Positions 50,941-59,416 of a DNA stretch of 64,000 nt are shown here, in pieces; position 1 is the first letter of the stretch; each line of letters begins with the position of its first letter. Made by a program: the position numbers and the translations under genes. Below the pieces are notes generated by a model that did no database searches, was not told the origin of the DNA, and worked only from the letters and a program-made list of their open reading frames with translations. This stretch comes from Candidatus Cloacimonadota bacterium (lineage in GTDB: Bacteria; Muiribacteriota; UBA6191), in contig JAGSHD010000002.1 of NCBI GenBank assembly GCA_023954715.1, positions 310,001-374,000 on the forward strand. The letters are read 5' to 3'.

Positions 50941-51693
50941 ATGAAAAAGTTTACTCTCTCTACAATCACTTGCTTTATAGCCCTAAGTACATCTTGTGCA
51001 AACACTGATTATTCTTTAAAGTTATGTCTCGATGAGTTAAAAACTACTCATAAAAAAAGGCATCTAACAAGGCTTAAAAAGATGGCTTATCAATGTACTA
51101 AAACTTATCCCAATAATGCAGAGCTATTTTATATACGAGGTTTGTTCGACACTGAGTTTAAAAACTACTACAAAGCTATCCTTTCTTTTAAAAAAGCAAT
51201 TCAATTGAATGAAAATAATGTCGCTAGCTATCAGCATTTATTAAGTGTATATCTTAGCAAACAAAGCTCAATTGAATCCTTTCAATGGTTGATTAAAAGG
51301 TTGGTTGAAAAGTTTCAAGATCAGCCTGCTACTCTGCTTTTGTTTGTAGATCAATTCATAGAGTATAAGCATATAGAGTATAGTATCTATTTCTTGAAAT
51401 ACCTCATTGATCAAAAATGTAAATCTCCATGGATGATCTTGCTAAAGCTAGGAGAAATCCATTACGCTAATAACAATATTGAAAAAGCGATACAGGCATT
51501 TGAAGCATCATTGAGAGAGAAACCAAAATCAAGTTATACTATGTTTTGTTTAGGCAAAGCATGGCTAGCCAAAGGCAATCATAAATATGCTTTATCATAT
51601 TATCAACACGCTAAAACCCTAGGTGCAAATCAGCAACTTTTAAATGCTATGAATAAAGATTTTAAGTTGATTTTAGAATTTCAAAAGAAGTAG
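50941..51693 (+). CDS. TPR-repeat lipoprotein
   Basis: 250 residues from ATG 50941, just after the stop of the large exported protein. Longer in-frame starts back to 50806 would overlap that gene and hide the signal sequence, so I reject them. The lipobox is LSTSC (Cys about 19). The mature part holds about five TPR units (AELFYIRGLFDTEFKNYYKAILSFKKAIQLN; EIHYANNNIEKAIQAFEASLREKP; YTMFCLGKAWLAKGNHKYALSYYQHAKTLG). Likely an outer-membrane-anchored scaffold, co-expressed with the preceding gene. Confidence 0.8.
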   Translation: MKKFTLSTITCFIALSTSCANTDYSLKLCLDELKTTHKKRHLTRLKKMAYQCTKTYPNNAELFYIRGLFDTEFKNYYKAILSFKKAIQLNENNVASYQHLLSVYLSKQSSIESFQWLIKRLVEKFQDQPATLLLFVDQFIEYKHIEYSIYFLKYLIDQKCKSPWMILLKLGEIHYANNNIEKAIQAFEASLREKPKSSYTMFCLGKAWLAKGNHKYALSYYQHAKTLGANQQLLNAMNKDFKLILEFQKK

Positions 51694-51748
51694 TTTGTTT
51701 ACCATTGATTTAATAGTATATAAGCTATCAACTTGCCAGCCTTATCCA

Positions 51749-52735
51749 TTACTCCTGATTTAAGTCTGCAAAAGGCTCTGTTTGATTTTCTTGCTCATCG
51801 AAAGCGTTTAACTCTTCATGAAGCTGAGTTCTGTATTCAACTAGTTTTTTCATTAAATAATGATTTTCATTCAGATGTTGAGTTAATTCTGTAATATTTG
51901 TTGGAGGTTTATAAAAGTGTGCAAAATGATCCCAAAGAGCTTGATACCACTCATCCTTAAAAGGATCATTTTCTGGCCCTTTTAACTCAAGCTCCTTACC
52001 TTTAACCCATATATAGCCTACTTTGATTCTTTCACCGTAAGACTTGTTCGCATTTCTTTCTGGTACATACAAGTTAGTAAACTCTTCTAAAGAATCTTCA
52101 ACGGCCTTTTTTTTCATGTTTCGAGCCGGAAAAAACTTGTCGTTAAAAGAATTTACCCCGTTATACATGAAGATATCACCAATATCTGCATTCATGGTTT
52201 CGATAATCTGTCCTACAAAATACCCATGAAGTTCATATACACCGATAGATGAGCTTCTTTTTGAGTTTCTTTTTATCCAAGGTTTTACCTCTTTTACGAG
52301 GACTCTATTCAACTTTCTATCTTGAGGAGTTTTATCCTCTTGTATAAATTTATCCATTTCAGCATGAGCCATTTCATGCATGATAGTATCAATTTTTATT
52401 GAAAAAGAATGTCCAGAATCTCTTTTTAGCTCTTGTAATGACTTAACCCTAGCTTTAAAGCGACTCACTTGAACAAAGTTATCTTCTTTCAAAGCAATAA
52501 CATTTAAAATGTCATTATAGGTAGCCTCTGCATCAGAACTTATGATTCCTTTTCTAGCTAAATAGGATGGTTTTCCAAAGTGGATCTTATCTGCCACATT
52601 CACAAATCGTGTCATATCAAAACCAAAGTATGCACCAACACTAGGGGCAAACTCCACCACATGACGTGTACCAGCAAAAGTAGACAAACTTGATACAAAC
52701 ATAAAGGTAAAACCATAAATTAAAAACTTATTCAT
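51749..52735 (-). CDS. Secreted putative zinc metalloprotease (HExxH)
   Basis: 328 residues from ATG 52735, with GAGGA upstream and a signal peptide (KFLIYGFTFMFVSSLSTFA). The zinc motif is MHEMAH (His120, Glu121, His124). A downstream Glu in VYELHGYFVGQIIETMNADIGD, about 60 residues on, could be the third ligand. I cannot place it in a named peptidase family. It resembles the small zincin at 3649 only in the HExxH region. Secreted or periplasmic. Own promoter; no operon partners. Confidence 0.72.
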   Translation of the reverse strand: MNKFLIYGFTFMFVSSLSTFAGTRHVVEFAPSVGAYFGFDMTRFVNVADKIHFGKPSYLARKGIISSDAEATYNDILNVIALKEDNFVQVSRFKARVKSLQELKRDSGHSFSIKIDTIMHEMAHAEMDKFIQEDKTPQDRKLNRVLVKEVKPWIKRNSKRSSSIGVYELHGYFVGQIIETMNADIGDIFMYNGVNSFNDKFFPARNMKKKAVEDSLEEFTNLYVPERNANKSYGERIKVGYIWVKGKELELKGPENDPFKDEWYQALWDHFAHFYKPPTNITELTQHLNENHYLMKKLVEYRTQLHEELNAFDEQENQTEPFADLNQE

Positions 52736-52912
52736 ATATTCCTCAATTTTAACAATTGATACAAGTAAAAAGCTTCTGTAAAGACTCAACAATAGCTCAA
52801 TAAACTCTATATCTACCTAAACTACGAAAATAACCGCAATTTGTTTCTTGTAGCGGAAATCTTCAAGTACGCAGAAATAACATTAAAAAGCGTGCAATAG
52901 TGACTATCATTA

Positions 52913-53530
52913 TTACCGTTGTACTCGATTAAAGATATCGTCTTTAGATAGTATCTCTATACCCAAGCTTATATACTCTTCTAATGAATCATTTAGCTTT
53001 TTCATGGTAGTTGTAGCTACAGCATTTTGCAGAATTGATACCTTATACTTTCTGTTAAGTGCGGCTACACATGTGTAATATACACATTGATCCGCAAATA
53101 CTCCTGCCAAAATTAAGTGATTAACTCTATGCTTTCTCAAGTATAAATCAAGTTCGCTATTTGAAAAAGCATCTGGCTTTAGCTTTTTAAACAAAAGTTC
53201 ACTATAAATTTCTAGCCTATCATCAAACTCAGCTCCAACAGAGCCATGTACCGCTGCCTGCTTTCTAAAGAAATTACCAACTTTATCTGACTTTTTAAAC
53301 TCGTTTACAATGTAGATAATAGGAACACTTGTCGTACTCAATCCACTACTCACGGAATTCACTTCATTTAATAAGGTCTTTACTTGAAATTGATCTACCT
53401 GCATTTTTCCATCTTTTGCTAAAAAATCATTTTGCAAATCAAGTAATAATAAAGCAAACTTTTCATCTTTATACTCGTCAATTTCCTGACCTTTTGACGA
53501 TAGAAAATTACTTAAAAATTGTCTAAACAT
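52913..53530 (-). CDS. Isochorismatase-family cysteine hydrolase
   Basis: 205 residues. The catalytic triad of the family is complete: Asp31 in LLLDLQNDF, Lys118 in KKLKPDAF and Cys149 in AGVFADQCV, where the cis-peptide region precedes Cys. Members include nicotinamidases and isochorismatases. The nicotinamidase metal-site histidines are not evident, so the substrate is open. A 20-residue N-terminal extension precedes the fold. It lies upstream of the zincin gene on the same strand but 178 bp away, so it is probably separate. Confidence 0.87.
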   Translation of the reverse strand: MFRQFLSNFLSSKGQEIDEYKDEKFALLLLDLQNDFLAKDGKMQVDQFQVKTLLNEVNSVSSGLSTTSVPIIYIVNEFKKSDKVGNFFRKQAAVHGSVGAEFDDRLEIYSELLFKKLKPDAFSNSELDLYLRKHRVNHLILAGVFADQCVYYTCVAALNRKYKVSILQNAVATTTMKKLNDSLEEYISLGIEILSKDDIFNRVQR

Positions 53531-53569
53531 AATATCTCATTCAGCTCTATAATAAATTGCTCAAGAAAA

Positions 53570-56500
53570 TCAACATACATCGCTATCTTCTTTCACATTA
53601 TAAAAAATACAATATAAACAAGGTATAACAATCAATGTTAATACTGTAGCGAAACTCAAGCCACCCATGATGGTGATAGCCATACCTCTAAAAAACCCAT
53701 CTGTTAATAAAGGTATCATACCTAAAACTGTTGTAATCGCTGCCATTGCTACTGGACGAATTCTTGAAACCGTAGCCTCTATCGTAGCATTATATGCTGT
53801 TTTACCTTCTGCCAAATCCAATTGAATTTGCTCAAGTAACACGATGCTATTTTTAATAACCATACCTGACAGGCTCAAAAATCCAAGTAAAGACATAAAA
53901 TCAAATGGTTGCTGTAAAGCAACTAAACCTAATGATACTCCAATGATTGAAAGAGGAAGGGTACACAATATGATTAGTGGAAATCGTATATTTCCAAATA
54001 ATACTACCAATGCGACGATCATGGCTAAAAAACTTAATGGCAAGTTGATAGCTAAGTTACCTTGAGCCTTAGCAGCGTCTTCATACTCACCAGCCCACTC
54101 AATTTTTAAACCCTCTGGTAAATCTATTGCTTCTATTTTAGGCTTTAGTCTATAAAACACTTTACTAGCAACTCCTGTAATAGGGTCGCATTGAATTTTC
54201 ATTGTTCGCTTTTGATTTAGTCTCCGAATCATTGCATCAGCTGGCTTTAACTCCCAAAAATCAACAACTTGATCCAAAGGGACATAACTATTTGTAGTTT
54301 GACTCCAAATCTTTGTTTGTTTCACATGTTCTATTGTCCCACGTTCTTCTTTAGGAGGCCTAGAAATAATTGGAATTAACTTGTTTCTTTCTCGATACAT
54401 AACCGCAGCTTGACCATTCATAGCCCACTTAATGGTTGCCGATAAATTTTTACGAGTAATACCAAGTTTTCTGCCTTGAATCGTATTAAAATGAGGCTGT
54501 AAAATTTTAGCTTGTTCGCCCCAATCAACTCTTACACCTTTGGTGTTCTCTTCTTGTCTCATGATTGTTAAAATTTTTTGAGAATACTCTCTCAATAGAT
54601 TTTCATCATCACCACTTAACCGAACCGCTATCTTACCCCCACTCCCTGGACCTAAGGCAAAGGTTTTGGTATCAAACAAAATATCAGGAGATAAACTCGT
54701 ACTATAACTTGAAAACTCTGAAATCAATCTAGCTACATCACTATAATCATCCACGCTCACTAACAACTGACCATAAGACCTATTTGGAGATTGAGGAGCA
54801 TAAGTTAGCATAAATCGTAGACCACCAGATCCAACAAAGCTAGCTACACTTTTAACACCATCCTGTTTTAAAATCCAATCCTCGACCTTTGACACAGAAG
54901 CATTTACTTCATCAATATGCCTACCTTGTGGCTGCCATACATTAATCATAAACTGGGCTCTTGTTGAACTTGGAAAGAAGCTTTCTGGCACATATCGAAA
55001 AGCGTAAAGTGCACTAAATAATAATACGGTCATGACCCCCATAGTTACATACCTAAATCGAATTGTCTTTTTCAAAAAGGCAGTGAAAAAAACAAAAAAC
55101 AATCCATTATATGTTTCATTCGTTTCGCTTCCTTCTTTTAAAAATAGATAACAAAACATTGGTGTTACTGTAATTGCCAGAACCCAACTCATCATAAGTG
55201 ATATTAATATTACATAAAATAGTGATCTACAATATTCTCCTGTAGAGTCTGGAGACAAACCAATTCCTGAAAAGGCCAATACTGCGATAATCGTTGCACC
55301 AAGCAATGGCAGAATCGTTTCCTTAACAATCTTAATACATGACTCAAAGCGGTCTTTTCCTTGTTGAACTTGAATTAAAATGCCTTCTGTCACAACAATA
55401 GCATTATCAACTAACATGCCAAGGGCAATAATCAACGCCCCCAAAGAAATTCTCTCTAAGGTAATTGAAAACATATTCATAAATACAAAGGTTGAAGCGA
55501 TGGTTAAAAGTAAAATCGAGCCAATCAATAATCCGCTTCGTAAACCCATAAAAATTAGCAACACACCGATTACAATCAAAACTGCTTCGGACAAATTATC
55601 AATAAAACCACTGACTGATTTTTTCACAGACTCTGCCTGATGAGATATAACATTGACTTCCATTCCAGCCGGAATAACACTTTGTAGCTCTTGCAGCCTT
55701 TGACTTAATCCATCCCCCATGGTAACTACGTTTCCACCTCTCATGGTAGAAATCCCAAAGCCAATAGCGTCTTTTTTATTAAACCTCAAATAGCTTTCAC
55801 TAGGATCAGCATAAGATCTATATACATTAGCTATATCAGACAGATTAATTAAAACCCCTCCAACTCCCCTAATTTTTATGGCTTTTATCTCTTCTACGGA
55901 GTTAAAATTACCTGTTGGAAATATCTTTATGTACTCACTTCCTAGCTTAGCTTCGCCTGCATCAGATATAGATCCATAATTTTGTAATGTACTAAAAATT
56001 TGATTTTGAGTTAAAGAAAATAAAGACAATTTGTTGCTTGAAAGCTCTACATAAATTGCCTCTTGCTGGACACCCATAATATCTATGCTAGCCACATCTT
56101 TAACCAGCAAAAGTTCTCTCTTTAAAAAGGTCGAAAAACCCTCAAGCTCTTTCATGGAGTAACCATCACCAGTTAATGCGTAAAAAACCCCATAAACATC
56201 GCCATAATCATCATTAACAAAAGGCCCTTGTACACCAGAAGGAAGACTGCTTTTAGAGTCCCCCACTTTATTTCGTAGTTCGTTCCATATCAAAGGCAAG
56301 TCTTTCTTACCATATTGATCTTTCATTTTAGCGTAAACAATAGACATTCCGGCCTTTGAGATAGATCGAACCTCTTCTAGTTGCCGCATTTGCTGTACGG
56401 ACTCTTCGATCTTGTCAGTAACCTCTAGTTCAACTTGCTTAGGTGTTGCGCCTTTATAATAAGTTACAATTACAGCTTCTTTTATTGTAAATTCGGGATC

Positions 56501-56608
56501 CTCCAATCGGCTTAAATTGTTATAAGAATTCATTCCTCCAATAGCTAGGATAAAAACAAACATCCATATAACAACTCTGTTATTTATAGAATATTTAGCA
56601 AGGTTCAT
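53570..56608 (-). CDS. RND-family efflux pump inner-membrane transporter
   Basis: 1012 residues with the usual 12 helices and two large periplasmic loops. The N-terminus is NRVVIWMFVFILAIGGMNSYNNLSRLEDPEF. The proton-relay helix 4 segment is GALIIALGMLVDNAIVVTEG, with the expected aspartate. SLLGFLSLSGMVIKNSIVLLEQI and RIRPVAMAAITTVLGMIPLL are typical of helices 10-11. It fits the AcrB/MexF-like hydrophobe group in a branch with short loops. It overlaps the adaptor gene by 4 bp (ATGA). No TolC-type gene follows, so a shared outer channel is expected. Confidence 0.93.
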   Translation of the reverse strand: MNLAKYSINNRVVIWMFVFILAIGGMNSYNNLSRLEDPEFTIKEAVIVTYYKGATPKQVELEVTDKIEESVQQMRQLEEVRSISKAGMSIVYAKMKDQYGKKDLPLIWNELRNKVGDSKSSLPSGVQGPFVNDDYGDVYGVFYALTGDGYSMKELEGFSTFLKRELLLVKDVASIDIMGVQQEAIYVELSSNKLSLFSLTQNQIFSTLQNYGSISDAGEAKLGSEYIKIFPTGNFNSVEEIKAIKIRGVGGVLINLSDIANVYRSYADPSESYLRFNKKDAIGFGISTMRGGNVVTMGDGLSQRLQELQSVIPAGMEVNVISHQAESVKKSVSGFIDNLSEAVLIVIGVLLIFMGLRSGLLIGSILLLTIASTFVFMNMFSITLERISLGALIIALGMLVDNAIVVTEGILIQVQQGKDRFESCIKIVKETILPLLGATIIAVLAFSGIGLSPDSTGEYCRSLFYVILISLMMSWVLAITVTPMFCYLFLKEGSETNETYNGLFFVFFTAFLKKTIRFRYVTMGVMTVLLFSALYAFRYVPESFFPSSTRAQFMINVWQPQGRHIDEVNASVSKVEDWILKQDGVKSVASFVGSGGLRFMLTYAPQSPNRSYGQLLVSVDDYSDVARLISEFSSYSTSLSPDILFDTKTFALGPGSGGKIAVRLSGDDENLLREYSQKILTIMRQEENTKGVRVDWGEQAKILQPHFNTIQGRKLGITRKNLSATIKWAMNGQAAVMYRERNKLIPIISRPPKEERGTIEHVKQTKIWSQTTNSYVPLDQVVDFWELKPADAMIRRLNQKRTMKIQCDPITGVASKVFYRLKPKIEAIDLPEGLKIEWAGEYEDAAKAQGNLAINLPLSFLAMIVALVVLFGNIRFPLIILCTLPLSIIGVSLGLVALQQPFDFMSLLGFLSLSGMVIKNSIVLLEQIQLDLAEGKTAYNATIEATVSRIRPVAMAAITTVLGMIPLLTDGFFRGMAITIMGGLSFATVLTLIVIPCLYCIFYNVKEDSDVC

Positions 56609-57690
56609 TGTAGTGGCTCCTGATAGATTTTTACTTTTTGACCTTCATACAAAGAGTGAACCCCAGCTACTACAACGATTTCTTTCGTTTGCAATCCACT
56701 TAAAACAGTTACTAAATCCCCATGAGTCTCCCCAACTTTTACATCCCTCATTTTTACTTTATTGTTTTCATAGACCCATACCTTAAAGCCGGAATGACTT
56801 GAAGAAAATAAAGCTGAACTCGGTATAGCTACATAGGACTGATCATCGTTTAATATATAAGAATTAACTACAGTGCTCATACCAGGTAAAATACGATGAT
56901 TTGATGGGTTATCCATAGTTAGGGTAACTTTATAGCTCATTGTGTTAGGGTCTGCTTCTGTTTCAAACTCTTTAATTTTCGCTTCAAAAGATTTGTTTGG
57001 CAATGATGGAAATGTTGCCGTCAATTTGACTCTGTCCCTTTTATCTTCACCCGCCATCAGTTTCTCATGAACATTTACCTCAATATCTAGCTTAGTAATA
57101 TCTTGTAAAAGTAAAACTTTTTTATTTTTACCAATCTCTTGAAACTGATCCACATAGCGTTTAGTGACTACTCCATCAAAAGGAGCTCTTATAATCGTAT
57201 TTTCTAGACCCTTTAAACCCCTGTTTACCTCTGACTCTACCACTTGAAAGGCAGTTAAAGATCTATCATAGGAGTTTTTTGTACCCACCTTTTGATCAAA
57301 AAGCTCTTTTTGTCGATCTAACTCTGTTTTTGCATCTTTTAATCTAGCCTTTAAAGCATCAATTTTAAACTGTGAGTCTCGATCATCTAACTTTGCTAAT
57401 ACATCTCCCTTTTTTACAGATACTCCCTCTTTGGCTGATATCTCTGCTATGTTTCCATCTAATTGAAAAGACAATACAGCTTCTTTATGAGCCTTAACTG
57501 TTCCAGGAAACTCCCACATTTCTTTGTTTAAAAAGTCATGTACTACAAATGTTTTTACCGGTTTAATTGTTTCTTTTTTTGTAGTCTTGCCTACTTCTGA
57601 TTTAGTACAAGCCGGAAGAATTAATATCATCCCCACGATAGCTGTTAAGCGAGCTATCCTTTTCGTATATTTTGATGCTGATGTTTTCAT
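56605..57690 (-). CDS. Membrane-fusion (periplasmic adaptor) lipoprotein of the RND pump
   Basis: 361 residues; lipobox LPAC near residue 28. Domains in order: lipoyl half (HKEAVLSFQLDGNIAEISAKEGVSVKKGDVLAKLDDRD), a short helical hairpin (LKDAKTELDRQKELFDQKVGT), second lipoyl half (NTIIRAPFDGVVTKRYVDQFQEIG), beta-barrel and membrane-proximal domain. It links the RND transporter to an outer channel. It overlaps both neighbours by 4 bp, giving a tight three-gene operon. Confidence 0.93.
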   Translation of the reverse strand: MKTSASKYTKRIARLTAIVGMILILPACTKSEVGKTTKKETIKPVKTFVVHDFLNKEMWEFPGTVKAHKEAVLSFQLDGNIAEISAKEGVSVKKGDVLAKLDDRDSQFKIDALKARLKDAKTELDRQKELFDQKVGTKNSYDRSLTAFQVVESEVNRGLKGLENTIIRAPFDGVVTKRYVDQFQEIGKNKKVLLLQDITKLDIEVNVHEKLMAGEDKRDRVKLTATFPSLPNKSFEAKIKEFETEADPNTMSYKVTLTMDNPSNHRILPGMSTVVNSYILNDDQSYVAIPSSALFSSSHSGFKVWVYENNKVKMRDVKVGETHGDLVTVLSGLQTKEIVVVAGVHSLYEGQKVKIYQEPLQ

Positions 57691-58310
57691 TTGTCTTCCT
57701 TTGTCTCACCTATATTTTTTAAAATGCTATCCACAAAAAATCCACCGTGCTCAAGTAAGTTAATTTTACCTAGGTTGGTAAAGTAGAAATCTTCGATACC
57801 TATGACAGTACAGATAAATTGTAGGGCAACCGCCTCCACATCTATATCCTTTCGAAACTCGTGATTATCAATACCCTTTTGAATGATTTCACCAAGGGCA
57901 TTTTGCCAATAAATTACCCTCTCTTTAAAGTGGATTTCTAGCTCTGGGAGATCGAAACTCGTCTCGAACTTACGACTTTCTAGTTTTTTGACTTTTAAAA
58001 AGTTTTCATCTTCTTTTAAAAATCTAAAATACTCTGTTAGACCTAACCTAAGTCCATCTCCTGCTGAAGAGGAGTTTTGAATAATATCTAGGAACTTTGA
58101 CTCAACTATCTCTGAGGAAGTCTTAATCAAAGATACATAAAAGTCACTCTTATCTTTAAAATGCCAATAGATAGCACCTCGACTTACATTAGCCCTTTTT
58201 GCAATATCTTCTAGCTTAGTTTTATGAAAACCTTTTTCGCAAAATTCATCTAATGCAGCACTTAATAATAGCTCTTTACTTATTTGTTTATCTTTTTTTG
58301 GTCTTGCCAT
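57687..58310 (-). CDS. TetR-family repressor of the RND operon
   Basis: 207 residues. The N-terminal helix-turn-helix is DEFCEKGFHKTKLEDIAKRANVSRGAIYWHFKDKSDFY, the AcrR/TtgR style. The ligand domain extends to residue 207 and resembles TetR_C of efflux regulators (FTNLGKINLLEHGGFFVDSIL). First gene of the operon with the adaptor and RND pump; a near-perfect inverted repeat stands 12 bp before its ATG. Derepression by toxic compounds is the expected mode. Confidence 0.92.
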   Translation of the reverse strand: MARPKKDKQISKELLLSAALDEFCEKGFHKTKLEDIAKRANVSRGAIYWHFKDKSDFYVSLIKTSSEIVESKFLDIIQNSSSAGDGLRLGLTEYFRFLKEDENFLKVKKLESRKFETSFDLPELEIHFKERVIYWQNALGEIIQKGIDNHEFRKDIDVEAVALQFICTVIGIEDFYFTNLGKINLLEHGGFFVDSILKNIGETKEDK

Positions 58311-58321
58311 ACACTTAAATT

Positions 58322-58337
58322 AACATACACGTATGTT
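58322..58337. promoter_or_regulatory. Operator of the TetR-RND operon
   Basis: AACATAC-AC-GTATGTT, a perfect 7-bp inverted repeat with a 2-nt centre, immediately upstream of the tetR start. It resembles TACATAC-type operators of AcrR-like repressors. Confidence 0.7.
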
Positions 58338-58447
58338 TTTTAATAGAGGTTGTTTGATTTTTTATCTGCTCTCATTTTTTTATAGTAAGAAATCACTTCC
58401 ATCTTTCATCTATAACGCTAATTTGGCCCATACCCGATAAAAATAGA

Positions 58448-59416
58448 ATGAAATCATTTAACTACTCATATAATCACGAAAACTGCACTAAAGATCAAAC
58501 CCTAAATGCTCAGCTTTTTTCTACGCCTGTGGGAGAAAATCAATGGGCTCACTTTGGCAGCGACTACAAAACTGATGATCTACGAGAGCTGTTAAGTGAA
58601 CTCGGCTTACATGAGTTGTGGATTACCAATATATTTGAATCTGAAAACACAATAGCCCCTATTGAATTAGAGTCAGGAATACTTTTATTTCTAAGAAATG
58701 TATCTTACTCTTCTTCTAATCTAGAACTATCAACAAACCTTCTCAATATTATTTGGTTACCGGGTGGAATCATTACTGTTTCAAAAGATCATATCAACTC
58801 ATTTGACCCTATTTATCAAAGACTAAAGCAAGCTAACAGTGGCATTCGTACTCATGGCTCTGAGTTTCTTCTTTATAAAGTATTAGATAGTATGTCAAGT
58901 CAATATCTAAAAACTGCTAATCTTATGGAGGATGAGCTAGAAGAGATCGAACTACAAATGATGAATGAATTCAACCCAAACATATTAGACGGTCTCCATC
59001 AAATGAGCAAAGATCTAGTAAACATTCGTAAGTGTACTAAAAGATTCAATGAAACAATTGATGCTTTGTTTGAACTCGAGTCCTCTCAAATCGATGGACT
59101 CAATCATTATTTTGAAGATGTACATCAGCGAATACTGAACCTCGAAGTAAAGTTAAGATCTTTGAAAGATCAAATAGCTAACTTACTTCAATTAAACTTA
59201 AACTTAATGGGTATGCGTACTAATGAAGTAATGTCATTTTTAACCATCGTTTCATCTATATTTATACCAATTAGTTTTCTAGCAGGACTCTACGGCATGA
59301 ACTTTGTAAATATGCCAGAGCTTCAATCAAAAAATGGATATTATTATCTATTGACGGTAATGGCGTCCATTTTTATCATCAGTCTAAGTTATTTCAAGAA
59401 AAAGAAATGGATTTAA
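58448..59416 (+). CDS. corA: CorA-family divalent-cation transporter
   Basis: 322 residues. A long soluble N-terminal domain is followed by two membrane helices at the C-terminus. Helix 1 ends in the signature LYGMNFVNMPEL (GMN), which forms the selectivity loop, and the last residues are basic (FKKKKW), as in CorA. It pumps or channels Mg2+, Ni2+ or Co2+ (a ZntB-type Zn2+ role is possible). It overlaps the convergent channel gene by 4 bp. Confidence 0.9.
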   Translation: MKSFNYSYNHENCTKDQTLNAQLFSTPVGENQWAHFGSDYKTDDLRELLSELGLHELWITNIFESENTIAPIELESGILLFLRNVSYSSSNLELSTNLLNIIWLPGGIITVSKDHINSFDPIYQRLKQANSGIRTHGSEFLLYKVLDSMSSQYLKTANLMEDELEEIELQMMNEFNPNILDGLHQMSKDLVNIRKCTKRFNETIDALFELESSQIDGLNHYFEDVHQRILNLEVKLRSLKDQIANLLQLNLNLMGMRTNEVMSFLTIVSSIFIPISFLAGLYGMNFVNMPELQSKNGYYYLLTVMASIFIISLSYFKKKKWI

